DNA from: an uncultured Lachnospiraceae bacterium
GTDB lineage: Bacteria > Bacillota > Clostridia > Lachnospirales > Lachnospiraceae
Direction of reading: 5' to 3'
Length of the DNA stretch: 64,000 bases
Assembly (NCBI GenBank): GCA_947174015.1
Contig: CAMWHJ010000002.1
Location: 26,206 to 90,205 of the forward strand
Within the stretch, counting starts at the first letter, position 1. Each line of letters opens with the position of its first letter. Position numbers and translations under genes: made by a program. Below are positions 18,859 through 26,809 of this stretch, piece after piece. The notes beneath the pieces were generated by a model. It ran no database searches, was not told the DNA's origin, and saw only the letters and a list, made by a program, of their open reading frames with translations.

Positions 18859-19125
18859 ATGAAAGGCAAATTGAAAGAAGAATTAACCGAATCCCTGAGG
18901 CTGCCCAAGGACTTAATGTTCGGAGCCGTGATTGTCACTGCCACCGGAGACAGAGAAATCTATATCGAAAACTATAAGGGGCTTTTAGAATACTCAGATG
19001 ACAAAATCAAATTGCAAACCAAAACCTGTACTCTGACCATCTGCGGTAAAAATCTCGTCATCAGCTATTACACCAATGACGAGATGAAAATTATCGGCTG
19101 CATTGGATGTATCCGCTATTCCTGA
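18859..19125 (+). CDS. yqfC: YabP/YqfC-family sporulation protein
   Basis: The 88-residue protein has the family pattern KDLMFGAVIVTATGDREIYI, then IENYKGLLEYSDDKI and LTICGKNLVISYYT, like YqfC and YabP, small sporulation proteins. GGAGG lies before the ATG at 18859. It is divergent from yqfD (104 bases apart) and overlaps the end of the convergent pyrimidine phosphorylase gene by 10 bases. Confidence 0.85.
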   Translation: MKGKLKEELTESLRLPKDLMFGAVIVTATGDREIYIENYKGLLEYSDDKIKLQTKTCTLTICGKNLVISYYTNDEMKIIGCIGCIRYS

Positions 19126-20423
19126 ATCACTGCCTTGATAAACGGCTTGGGTTCTTGTCTTTCCCTAGAGAAGCGATACGCCGCCTGAAAGCGCTCACAG
19201 GCTTCTGCCACTTTGGAGTTATCATTGGCATAACAGACAGCAATGGGTTCCTGTTCCTCTACATAGTCTCCCGTTTTTTTCAACAGGCGAAATCCTGCCT
19301 GATAATCTAAAACACTGTCTAAGTTTTCTCGCCCGGCTCCCAACATCAGTGCGGCAATCCCCACTTCATCTGCCAAGATTTCACGCACATAGCCTTTTTG
19401 ATCCGATAAGATTTGCAGCCGGTATTTTGCGGAAAGAAGCTGTTTGGTATTGCTAAGGCTGCTTGTGTCCGCCCCCTGTGCCTTCATCCACTCCATGAAC
19501 TTTTTATATGCCAGCCCATCTTCCAAAACCCGCTTCATTTTCCTTTTTCCATTGGTCACCCTCTTTACCAAGCCTGTTCCATAAAGCATATAAGCTCCCA
19601 GTGTGATACAAAGTTCCGTGAGTTTCTCATCCCCTCTGCCCTGCAGCACCTCCAATGCCTCCCAGACCTCAAGGGAATTGCCCACCATATAGCCCAAGGG
19701 TTCATTCATATCAGAAATCACTGCTATGGTATGTCTGCCTGCTCCATTTCCTATTCTTACCATGGTTTTTGCCAAAGCAACGGCAGCCGCTTCTTCCCGC
19801 ATAAAGGCACCGTTGCCGCATTTTACGTCCAATACGATGGTATCTGCCCCTGCTGCCAGTTTTTTACTCATAATACTGCTGGCAATCAGCGGAAGACTGT
19901 CTACGGTGGCTGTAACATCCCGCAAAGCGTATATCTTCTTGTCTGCTGGTGCTAAATGGGCAGTCTGCCCCACCAGGGCAATTCCGATATCATTGACCTG
20001 ACGGATAAAATCCTCTTGTTCCATAACCGTGCGAAAGCCTGCAATAGATTCTAACTTGTCAATGGTACCTCCCGTATGTCCTAAGCCTCTGCCGGACATT
20101 TTTGCTACCGGAATACCAGCAGCGGCGGCCATGGGACCCAGAATCAGAGACACCTTGTCTCCCACCCCCCCAGTGCTGTGTTTGTCACATTTTACCCCTT
20201 GAATTCCGGACAAATCTAAAGTATCACCGCTGTCTGCCATTGCCATGGTAAGGTTTAAGGTCTCTGCCTCATTCATACCCCGAAAATAAATTGCCATCAG
20301 CATGGCAGACATCTGATAATCCGGAATCTCCCCCTTGGTAAAGCCCCCCACCATATAACGGATTTCCTCCTGTGTCAGTATATCATTGTTTCTTTTTTTC
20401 ATAATTAAATCATACATTCTCAT
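19116..20423 (-). CDS. pdp: Pyrimidine-nucleoside phosphorylase
   Basis: The enzyme splits uridine and thymidine with phosphate in nucleoside salvage. The phosphorylase signature is intact: KHSTGGVGDKVS, MSGRGLGHTGGTIDKLE and the conserved start MYDLIMKKRN. At 435 residues it is full length. AAGGGGAAAG precedes the ATG. No deoC, deoB or cdd lies beside it. Confidence 0.93.
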   Translation of the reverse strand: MRMYDLIMKKRNNDILTQEEIRYMVGGFTKGEIPDYQMSAMLMAIYFRGMNEAETLNLTMAMADSGDTLDLSGIQGVKCDKHSTGGVGDKVSLILGPMAAAAGIPVAKMSGRGLGHTGGTIDKLESIAGFRTVMEQEDFIRQVNDIGIALVGQTAHLAPADKKIYALRDVTATVDSLPLIASSIMSKKLAAGADTIVLDVKCGNGAFMREEAAAVALAKTMVRIGNGAGRHTIAVISDMNEPLGYMVGNSLEVWEALEVLQGRGDEKLTELCITLGAYMLYGTGLVKRVTNGKRKMKRVLEDGLAYKKFMEWMKAQGADTSSLSNTKQLLSAKYRLQILSDQKGYVREILADEVGIAALMLGAGRENLDSVLDYQAGFRLLKKTGDYVEEQEPIAVCYANDNSKVAEACERFQAAYRFSRERQEPKPFIKAVIQE

Positions 20424-20483
20424 TGCACTTTCCCCTTATTTCATTCTCTTAAATCAGGCTGATTTCCTAAACAGCTATGTTAT

Positions 20484-21149
20484 TTACAAGCGTTTTGTCT
20501 CTGCTTTCCGATATATTTTGCTGGGTCTATGACTTTCCCCTTCCGTCATAGCTCCGGTTTCCTCCACCTGATGAATGATCTTTTTCCTGAAATTTGCCTT
20601 GTATAAAGGCTTTCCTAAGATGATTTCATACACTTTCTGTAACTGTGGCAGTGTAAATTCTTCTCCCACCATTTCAAAGGCTATGGGAGTATACTCCACC
20701 TTATTACGGATACGTTCCACTGCATATGCAATCATTTCTCCATGGTCAAAGGCAATTTCTTCTTTCTTGGACAATAATTCTTCCACCGGAAACAAACCAA
20801 CCTCCGATACACGTTTTCCCACCTGCGGACATACCTTATCCTTAGGCACCAATGCCATATAAGATACTGATATAATTCGGGAACGGGGATCCCTGTTTAT
20901 GGCACCCCAAGTATACAACTGTTCCATATATATATTTTCCAATTTTGTCTCCTCAGATAATCCTCTTTTTGCTGCCTCTTCCAAGGTCTCACTGATTCCC
21001 ACAAATACTCCCGGCAGTGCCAGTTGGTTTTTAAATGGCTCTTGGGAACGTTTTACCATCAACACTTTAAGCTTTTCATCTTCGATAGTTAAAACAATTA
21101 AATCCACTGTTACAGATGGTTTTTCGTATATCGTAGTTTCCTTCTCCAT
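20484..21149 (-). CDS. Nudix domain / winged-helix regulator (NrtR-like)
   Basis: An N-terminal Nudix fold (about 10-140) is followed by a winged-helix part FTLPQLQKVYEIILGKPLYK (about 165-200), the layout of NrtR regulators that sense NAD-related or ADP-ribose ligands. The Nudix box reads GISETLEEAAKRGLSEET: the usual R-E-L is R-G-L, so one acidic box residue is lost and hydrolysis may be weak or absent. The start at 21149 has GGAG 7 bases before it. Palindromes in its promoter suggest autoregulation. A Nudix hydrolase is the alternative. Confidence 0.75.
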   Translation of the reverse strand: MEKETTIYEKPSVTVDLIVLTIEDEKLKVLMVKRSQEPFKNQLALPGVFVGISETLEEAAKRGLSEETKLENIYMEQLYTWGAINRDPRSRIISVSYMALVPKDKVCPQVGKRVSEVGLFPVEELLSKKEEIAFDHGEMIAYAVERIRNKVEYTPIAFEMVGEEFTLPQLQKVYEIILGKPLYKANFRKKIIHQVEETGAMTEGESHRPSKIYRKAETKRL

Positions 21150-21260
21150 ACCTATTCTCCATTCTCTTTTATTACAATATATATGCAAAATCTAATATTC
21201 GATATGTTCAGAACTAATGAATCACCGTCTCTATATATTAGTAGTTCCAATATACTAAGC

Positions 21261-21289
21261 ATAGTAGTATATAATAACTTCTTTGTCAA
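21261..21289 (-). promoter_or_regulatory. Promoter of the NrtR-like gene with palindromic sites
   Basis: On the minus strand TTGACA (21284-21289) and TACTAT (21261-21266) are 17 bases apart. The perfect 16-base palindrome TCAAGAAATTTCTTGA (21286-21301) touches the -35, and TACTA-AGCA-TAGTA covers the -10. These are good operator candidates for the gene's own product. Confidence 0.6.
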
Positions 21290-21330
21290 GAAATTTCTTG
21301 ATTATAGAAATATTTTATCACATTTCCGGA

Positions 21331-21372
21331 ATAAAAAATAGACAGCTCCTTTTCTATAAAGAACTGTCTATT
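21331..21372 (-). terminator. Terminator of the small sigma-28-controlled gene
   Basis: On the minus strand AATAGACAG and CTGTCTATT (9 bases) enclose a partly paired loop and are followed by TTTTTT. It lies 65 bases after the stop at 21437. Confidence 0.75.
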
Positions 21373-21436
21373 CTTCTGCACTACTGCACAAATAAATGTT
21401 GTTTTGTATCATTTTGTACCATCCATTTTCTTAACC

Positions 21437-21730
21437 CTAACCGAAAAAATTTACTGTACTTGCTGTTTCATAAAGGGTTTCTGTTGCATTTCTGTTATAC
21501 ATATTACTTGGCTGCTGTACCGGATTTTGATATGGCACAGCTTTGTTGTTGTAATATTGCAGTAAAACTTTCCGAAATTCTAAGTTGTTCTTATTCTCTT
21601 GTTCTCGTGTATGCCGCTCTGAGCCTGCTTTTGCTTCCCGCTCAACTTTTTCGATTGGATTTACTTTATAAATTGCCTGTAATTTGTCAACTGCATCGTC
21701 CGCCTCCCTTGTGGGTATTTCAATAGCAAC
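21437..21730 (-). CDS. Small hypothetical protein behind a sigma-28 promoter; no normal start codon
   Basis: A minus-strand frame reads VAIEIPTREADDAVDKLQAI, then ends LYETASTVNFFG, 97 codons with protein-like, highly polar composition (many K, E, N, Q). A sigma-28-type promoter lies just upstream and a terminator just downstream, so it is a transcription unit. The place where a start is expected holds GTT (21728-21730) before GCT ATT GAA; AAAGG lies 12 bases upstream. No ATG, GTG or TTG in frame is available before the conserved-looking part. The start codon may have mutated (pseudogene), or an unusual start is used. Function unknown; membership of the flagellar regulon is inferred from the promoter. 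Confidence 0.55.
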   Translation of the reverse strand, partial: VAIEIPTREADDAVDKLQAIYKVNPIEKVEREAKAGSERHTREQENKNNLEFRKVLLQYYNNKAVPYQNPVQQPSNMYNRNATETLYETASTVNFFG

Positions 21731-21732
21731 CG

Positions 21733-21752
21733 GTACTAAAATCCTTTAGTAC
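21733..21752. promoter_or_regulatory. Palindrome in the 5' leader of the small flagellar-regulon gene
   Basis: Arms GTACTAAA and TTTAGTAC are perfect 8-base complements with a 4-base centre. It holds the AAAGG ribosome site of the downstream frame, so as RNA it could hide that site; as DNA it could be an operator. Confidence 0.5.
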
Positions 21753-21765
21753 TATGGCACTATAT

Positions 21766-21793
21766 TTATCGGCATAATATTCAGAAAACTTTA
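21766..21793 (-). promoter_or_regulatory. Sigma-28 (SigD/FliA)-type promoter
   Basis: On the minus strand TAAAGTTT (21786-21793) and GCCGATAA (21766-21773) match the flagellar sigma consensus exactly; the gap is 12 bases against the usual 11. It faces the small gene ending at 21437. Confidence 0.72.
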
Positions 21794-21890
21794 TAGCTTT
21801 TTATGAAATATTCTGTTTTTATCAGATTTTAAAATAAAAGTTTACTCATTATAAAGTATTGGGGACTTGCATTACGGCCATCCATTCTAT

Positions 21891-22697
21891 TTAGTTCATA
21901 TCTTCATAAAGATATTGATATAATTCTTCAATTAGACGATCTAGATACCCTTCATCCAAAGCACCATAAGATTGACGAATAATCTGCTTCATTGCCTCAC
22001 AGCGTTTAAAATATTTTACTTCTTCCTCTAAGTTTTCATCAATATCTGTATCAATCACAAAGGTATCGAAGCTTTTCTTAAACCACTGGGTAATTTCACT
22101 GGTAAGCTTATTCTCCTCCATGGCAAGCTTCGCTATGGATCTGGCATTTTTCATACAGCAAAGACCAATAATGACAAAAACGATACACAAAATCCCCAAG
22201 ACAATTTCCATCATATTTTTGTTAAAATCATTTAACGGCAGATGAATAATGTTTAAAACAGACATCAAAACTACCGCCAAACCAATTCCCCCGACAATCA
22301 GCAGAGAATAGGCCGAGGATAATAACTCCTGATGACGTTCTGAGTGATGGATGTATACATGTTCATGCTGCTCCAACAGTTCTTCTCCTGCCGTTTTTGG
22401 TTCTTCTGCTCTCAAACTTATCTTTTGTATCATGGCAAGCTTTTTTGCCATTTCTACCTGACTTTCTGGCACAGATACATGGTAACGTTCGGAATCCTCA
22501 TTATATATTAACTGTGCACGTTCCACATCAAATTTTTTCAACAACTCGTAGTAATTCTCTGCCTCTTCCTTTGAGGCTATCATAATTACCTTATTGTCAT
22601 CGCTCTCAGGCAACTCTTCCACCAATACAACCCCACAACTACTGCACCTGTGAATTCCCGAACGATATTCATTTTTACATTTTGGGCACCAAGGCAT
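21891..22697 (-). CDS. Zinc-ribbon membrane protein, function unknown
   Basis: The 268-residue protein begins with a zinc ribbon (CPKCKNEY, then CSSCG, residues 4-22), has a DUF2007-like region (IASKEEAENYYELLKKFDVE) and two membrane helices (about 130-152 and 163-185), and ends in an acidic, helical tail. I do not know its function. It stands alone on the minus strand. The region 22698-23107 upstream holds no gene I can support, only palindromes such as CTGTAC-T-GTACAG near 22798 and TTGACA-GCAAA-TGTCAA at 22931-22947. Confidence 0.65.
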   Translation of the reverse strand: MPWCPKCKNEYRSGIHRCSSCGVVLVEELPESDDNKVIMIASKEEAENYYELLKKFDVERAQLIYNEDSERYHVSVPESQVEMAKKLAMIQKISLRAEEPKTAGEELLEQHEHVYIHHSERHQELLSSAYSLLIVGGIGLAVVLMSVLNIIHLPLNDFNKNMMEIVLGILCIVFVIIGLCCMKNARSIAKLAMEENKLTSEITQWFKKSFDTFVIDTDIDENLEEEVKYFKRCEAMKQIIRQSYGALDEGYLDRLIEELYQYLYEDMN

Positions 22698-23007
22698 ACC
22701 TTTTTTCCTCCTATGATCAGTTCATTCTCTTTAGTATATCACAAGTTTTTCTATTGTACAAATCTTTCTTGAAATTTGCACAATTAATTTGCAACCACTG
22801 TACTGTACAGCCAGTGCAAAAACTACTCTGCTACTGCTCACAGATTCCCTGTATCCAGTAACGATTTTGCTTAAATGCCTCTTCGATGTATGGGGCAAAA
22901 TCCGGTATGCTAACAGTATTGATGCATAGCTTGACAGCAAATGTCAATCTTGTGTTTGAATAGTAACACTTCTCTGCCAATTCACCAGCAATTTTGATAG
23001 AGCATCA

Positions 23008-23036
23008 TTGCCTTTTATGAAGGAAGATGTTATGAT
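23008..23036 (+). promoter_or_regulatory. Candidate promoter of rlmH
   Basis: TTGCCT (23008-23013) and TATGAT (23031-23036) are 17 bases apart, about 70 bases before rlmH. The -35 is weak. Confidence 0.45.
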
Positions 23037-23107
23037 GAGAGAAAGTTCTTCCGAACTATTTAGAAAAAACGTAACATAGCTATTCCGTACAAGACAAAGG
23101 AGCAAGT

Positions 23108-23587
23108 ATGAAAATCACAGTAATTACTGTAGGTAAAATAAAAGAAAAATTCTATCGTGATGCCTTAGCAGAATATCAGAAACGTCTCAGCCGCTACTGC
23201 AAGCTTTCCATCATTGAAGTACCAGATGAAAAGACACCGGACAATGCCAGTGCTTTGCAGGAAACGCAGATTAAGCAAAAAGAGGGGGAACGAATTTTAT
23301 TAAAACTTTCTGACTCCGCTTATACCATTGTCCTTGCCATTGAGGGCAAAAATCTGGATAGTGTATCCTTTGCCCATAAAATGGAACAACTGGCTGTTGG
23401 GGGAGAAAGCCAGTTACAGTTTATCATTGGCGGATCTCTCGGATTGTCAGAACAGGTGCTGCAAAGGGCAGATTTTAAGCTGAGCTTTGGTGCCATGACC
23501 TATCCTCATCAGTTAATGCGTGTGATGTTGTTAGAACAGATTTACCGCTGTTACCGGATTACTCACAAAGAGCCTTATCATAAGTAA
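23108..23587 (+). CDS. rlmH: 23S rRNA pseudouridine-1915 N3-methyltransferase RlmH
   Basis: This SPOUT-fold methyltransferase shows the knot signature FIIGGSLGLSEQVLQRADFK, then SFGAMTYPHQLMRVMLLEQI and the conserved end HKEPYHK. It methylates the pseudouridine at position 1915 in helix 69. Length of 159 residues is canonical, and AAAGGAG precedes the ATG. Confidence 0.95.
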   Translation: MKITVITVGKIKEKFYRDALAEYQKRLSRYCKLSIIEVPDEKTPDNASALQETQIKQKEGERILLKLSDSAYTIVLAIEGKNLDSVSFAHKMEQLAVGGESQLQFIIGGSLGLSEQVLQRADFKLSFGAMTYPHQLMRVMLLEQIYRCYRITHKEPYHK

Positions 23588-23616
23588 GAAAAGAAGGGCT
23601 CGGAAAGGAAACCTCT

Positions 23617-24210
23617 ATGAAACGGAGCATTGATGACACATATTCCGCTTATACTGCCATTACATCAGAAATTTATGTGAAATGTCCAAAATGCAATGGA
23701 CTGGGTATCGTAACATCCGATCATGATACTGCCTATTTCAAATGTACAAGTTGCGGCAAAACAATTACAAAAGAACGTGCCATCTATCACTATGATATAC
23801 ATAATCAATGCAAAAACTGCGGGCAATATTATAAGGTGGATATTACGGAAAAAAATAGACAGCACTTTTGTGCACTTCATGTTTCCTGTCCGTTTTGCAA
23901 ATATGTTATGCAGGGCAGGGTTCAGATAACTGCTGAAAAGTTTACTGTCCTTCCCGAAATTGAAAATGCCTGTGATCCGTTTTTTGGTTATAAACTTTGG
24001 TTTTTAACCTATTTTAAAAGCAAACCTGTTTGGGCTATTAATCGTGAACACCTGACTTATTTGATAGATTACTTAAGTTCTGACTTGCGAGAAAAACCTG
24101 TTGGGGTTATGACTATGAAAACACAAGCCGACCATCTTCCTAAATTTATGAAAACAGCCAAAAATAGAGAACGGATTGTGAAACTTTTTAAAAACATGCA
24201 AAGAAAATGA
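23617..24210 (+). CDS. Zinc-ribbon protein, function unknown
   Basis: The 197-residue protein has four CxxC-type pairs: CPKCNGLG, CTSCG, CKNCGQ and CPFCK, forming two probable zinc ribbons in the first 100 residues, followed by FFGYKLWFLTYFKSKPVWAI and a basic C-terminal part. It lies 29 bases after rlmH with its own ribosome site, so it is likely cotranscribed. Function not recognised. Confidence 0.7.
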   Translation: MKRSIDDTYSAYTAITSEIYVKCPKCNGLGIVTSDHDTAYFKCTSCGKTITKERAIYHYDIHNQCKNCGQYYKVDITEKNRQHFCALHVSCPFCKYVMQGRVQITAEKFTVLPEIENACDPFFGYKLWFLTYFKSKPVWAINREHLTYLIDYLSSDLREKPVGVMTMKTQADHLPKFMKTAKNRERIVKLFKNMQRK

Positions 24211-24293
24211 AAGCAGAGTAACCATTCTGTATCTGACTATGTATTTACTGCACAGTCTGTGAAAAACCAAAGAAAGTAAAGAGGTAATGAAAC

Positions 24294-24836
24294 ATGGAAA
24301 TTTGGGATTTATATACTGTAAATAGAGAAAAAACGGGACTTACTGTGGAAAGAGGTAAAAAGCAACCGGAAGGTTATTATCGAGTAGTGGTTCATGCCTG
24401 TATTTTTAATCGTAACGCTGAAATGCTAATTCAACAGCGCCAACCATTCAAAGACAGTTGGTCTAATATGTGGGATATTACTGTGGGAGGGAGTGCCATT
24501 TCTGGAGAAAGCAGCCCGGCTGCCATTGAAAGAGAGCTGAAAGAGGAACTGGGAATAGATATCTCCTTCGAAAAAGTACGCCCTGCATTGACAATCAATT
24601 TTGCCAATGGTTTTGATGATATATATCTAATGGAAATGGATATTGATATGAATGAACTGAAATTGCAGCAGGAAGAGGTAGCGGCAGTGAAATGGACCAG
24701 TTGTGATGAGATACTTCAGATGATCCAGCAGGGTGTGTTTATTCCATATCATAAATCTTTAATTGAACTACTATTTTCTATGAGAAAACACATCGGAACT
24801 CATACGAGAGAAGATAATACCATTCCTTCCGAATAA
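24294..24836 (+). CDS. Nudix hydrolase, IPP-isomerase-like subgroup
   Basis: The Nudix box GGSAISGESSPAAIERELKE continues EELGI and is intact, and the start EIWDLYTVNREKTGLTVERG is typical of the subgroup of short Nudix proteins related to isopentenyl-diphosphate isomerase in layout. The substrate is unknown. Length is 180 residues. It lies last in the plus-strand run after rlmH. Confidence 0.85.
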   Translation: MEIWDLYTVNREKTGLTVERGKKQPEGYYRVVVHACIFNRNAEMLIQQRQPFKDSWSNMWDITVGGSAISGESSPAAIERELKEELGIDISFEKVRPALTINFANGFDDIYLMEMDIDMNELKLQQEEVAAVKWTSCDEILQMIQQGVFIPYHKSLIELLFSMRKHIGTHTREDNTIPSE

Positions 24837-24918
24837 TACAGATACATAGATGATTTGTTTTGCCAGAGAAGGTACATTTAAACTTTGTAAAATTACTGAA
24901 CTGTCATGTTGATTTTTT

Positions 24919-24974
24919 CAAATACCCAAAAGCCCGTATAGGCGGAACCCCCTTGACTTGTTTTTTGGTATTTG
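24919..24974. repeat. Inverted repeat with inner terminator-like stem
   Basis: CAAATACC (24919-24926) and GGTATTTG (24967-24974) bound a segment holding GCC-CGTATA-GGC. Read on the minus strand this gives a short GC stem followed by TTTTGGG. It may be the terminator of the gene at 25080 or the edge of an inserted segment; it marks the border of the accessory patch. Confidence 0.35.
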
Positions 24975-25079
24975 CGTCAGGCAGTCAAGCAGTTCCATGG
25001 GAATTTTCAGACAATTTACTTACACATCTTTTTTGACAAGCCCTTGCCACAAAGATTTTGTTTGAAATTGCAGCCATAT

Positions 25080-25514
25080 TCATCTCTTTCTATCCATAAT
25101 GATTTTTTCTGCGATTTCAGGAAGCCCAGCATTAGAGTTAAGCCCCACTTTATCCGGGTAAAAAATGTAATCTGAAATATCTTTTATGCCGGTATTCACT
25201 GCAAGATAATCAAGCCAATACTCCATCTCACTTTCGCTGTGTTCAAGAATGTGCAGTACAATTTCACCAATTTCTTTGTCAGAAACATCCTCTTTTGGGG
25301 GCGTAGGGTTTAGAGCCATCCTTGCAATTTCCTCTAAAGAAGTCCAACCCCAATACTCTCTGAAATCTGTAATTTGAAGTGTCTCCTTTCCAGTGATTTG
25401 GCGGAGCATCTTTTCAAACTGCACTACCTCATCCGTAATTCCTCTTTCTTCCATAATGGCTGCGGCATTTTCAATAATCTCCATAACATCTTGTAGTTTG
25501 CTTTTATCAATCAT
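25080..25514 (-). CDS. Small acidic protein, possible orphan immunity protein
   Basis: The 144-residue protein has good ribosome-site support (GGGAGGAAG). It has no signal peptide or membrane helix, and contains FREYWGWTSLEEIARMALNP and a C-terminal DYIFYPDKVGL. I do not recognise a named domain. Cytosolic acidic proteins of this size beside SMI1/KNR4 genes are often immunity proteins of contact-dependent toxins, but no toxin gene is present here, so that role is only inferred from the neighbourhood. Confidence 0.6.
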   Translation of the reverse strand: MIDKSKLQDVMEIIENAAAIMEERGITDEVVQFEKMLRQITGKETLQITDFREYWGWTSLEEIARMALNPTPPKEDVSDKEIGEIVLHILEHSESEMEYWLDYLAVNTGIKDISDYIFYPDKVGLNSNAGLPEIAEKIIMDRKR

Positions 25515-25556
25515 TAAAACTTCCTCCCATTGTGTGATGATTTCTATCTTGTTTTG

Positions 25557-25865
25557 CTAAATCTTTCTATCTTCAAAATCAATAATAGGAAAAAAATTAT
25601 TAGCTTTTACAAATTCTATTGCAATGTTATTTTTGATATAAAACGGACTTTGTTCATCCAAAGAATAAACTACAATAAATGCAAAATATCCTCCGCCATA
25701 ATGCATTAAAAAATCTTTGTAACTATTAGGAAAAGCTATTTCATAAAACTTTTCATATTTTTGAATCTTTTCCCTTGTTGGTATACTATCTGAATCCAAA
25801 CCAAATATCTTAGGATTTTTACTTCTAACTTTTAAAGTTAAATCATCAAATTCTCTTTTATTCAT
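25557..25865 (-). pseudogene. SMI1/KNR4-type immunity protein, truncated
   Basis: From an ATG at 25865 the protein reads PTREKIQKYEKFYEIAFPNS, then YKDFLMHYGGGYFAF, the hallmark start of SMI1/KNR4 proteins, but stops after about 102 residues at DFEDRKI, where the family normally continues for 30-60 more residues. The frame is also open upstream to about 26030 with residues such as VPLGKEKFLKRAGQHLEKVQ that do not fit the domain and may be a remnant of another gene, perhaps a toxin tail. Confidence 0.6.
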
Positions 25866-26021
25866 ACTATTTTCGTCCCATCTATGCTGAAAATCTGCTT
25901 GCAAACATTTCTTCGGAATATCTCTCTCGTATTCCTGCTGTCCCTGCACTTTTTCCAGATGCTGTCCAGCCCGTTTCAAAAATTTTTCTTTGCCCAGTGG
26001 TACTTTTACTTTTACAAAAGA

Positions 26022-26054
26022 GGCTGTCTCACTAATTTATTAGTATGACAGTCC
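26022..26054 (-). terminator. Hairpin after the 117-residue orphan gene
   Basis: On the minus strand a long stem built from GGACTGTC, ACTAAT and the matching ATTAGT and GACAG-CC arms has a short AA loop and is followed by TCTTTTG. It lies 40 bases after the stop at 26095. Confidence 0.55.
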
Positions 26055-26094
26055 CCTTTCCTTATTTGTATCTTACTTTTTGAATGCACTTTCT

Positions 26095-26448
26095 CTAATC
26101 ATGATTCATATTTTCTATCATTTGATTCATATTTTCCATTGAGAATATATCTTCATTCATTCCTGCTAGATAATACAATTTTATCCAATATCCATCATAC
26201 TTGCAATATGTTTGCAAAGCCTTTTTTATAATTTCATCTGTTAGCACACTTACAATAACATCGGGACAACCGGCTGGAACAAACTCTAAATTTTCTTTTT
26301 TCATATAAGAAACATAAAATTGTGGTGTACACACTGTCAATGTATATTTTGTCCCATCTTCCATCTCAACAAAAACATCAATATTATCATTATAAATATT
26401 AAGAATTGTTTCTAATGGTGTGGGATACGTAATCTTTTTTATTTTCAT
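26095..26448 (-). CDS. Small protein of unknown function, possible immunity protein
   Basis: The 117-residue soluble protein begins MKIKKITYPTPLETILNIYN and contains VFVEMEDGTKYTLTV. AGGTGATG precedes the ATG. I recognise no named family. It lies among decayed immunity-type genes and is followed by a terminator-like hairpin, so it looks like an intact unit. Confidence 0.55.
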   Translation of the reverse strand: MKIKKITYPTPLETILNIYNDNIDVFVEMEDGTKYTLTVCTPQFYVSYMKKENLEFVPAGCPDVIVSVLTDEIIKKALQTYCKYDGYWIKLYYLAGMNEDIFSMENMNQMIENMNHD

Positions 26449-26606
26449 AACATCACCTGCTATTTTTTATAAGGTACATGAATATTATAGTGCTGGGGTT
26501 AAAATTTCCAAGAGTGTTCCTTGAAAATTTAATATTGTACAGTATTTACATGCTTTTCACAAAGAATATGAGTATAAGAATTATAAAATCGGAAAGGTGG
26601 TGCCTT

Positions 26607-26799
26607 TTGATATCGTTTAAAACAAATACCTATCAGCAATTATCTTTAGAGGATAGTTTTATTTCACTTACTCTACATGAAAAAAGCTTTGGAATATACA
26701 TGGGCACAGATTTTCGCAGCTGAAATCTTTCCTGCAATAGGCAAAGAACTTTCTTCTGTCCTATATGGTGATAAGACAACTTTGCCAGCCTTTCTGTAA
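26607..26799 (+). pseudogene. IS1182-type transposase, N-terminal remnant with frameshift
   Basis: From a TTG at 26607 the frame reads FKTNTYQQLSLEDSFISL, the N-terminus typical of IS1182-family transposases. After the A-run near 26681 the homologous reading moves to another frame: LEYTWAQIFAAEIFPAIG, then VLYGDKTTLPAF and a stop at 26797-26799. Only about 64 of the usual 450-550 residues remain. No inverted terminal repeats were identified. Confidence 0.7.
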
Positions 26800-26809
26800 A
26801 ATCCTCAAT

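Noticed and set aside
21283-21726. Plus-strand open frame of 147 codons
   Set aside because: Its translation is rich in Cys, Leu and Phe without domain pattern. The opposite strand holds a polar, protein-like frame with promoter and terminator.
22731-22940. Minus-strand frame of 69 codons
   Set aside because: No ribosome site, no domain pattern, and low-complexity Ser/Val content; I leave this gap without a gene.
24837-25079. IS element ends around 24919-24974
   Set aside because: The inverted repeat is only 8 bases and has no transposase or target duplication; listed only as an inverted repeat.
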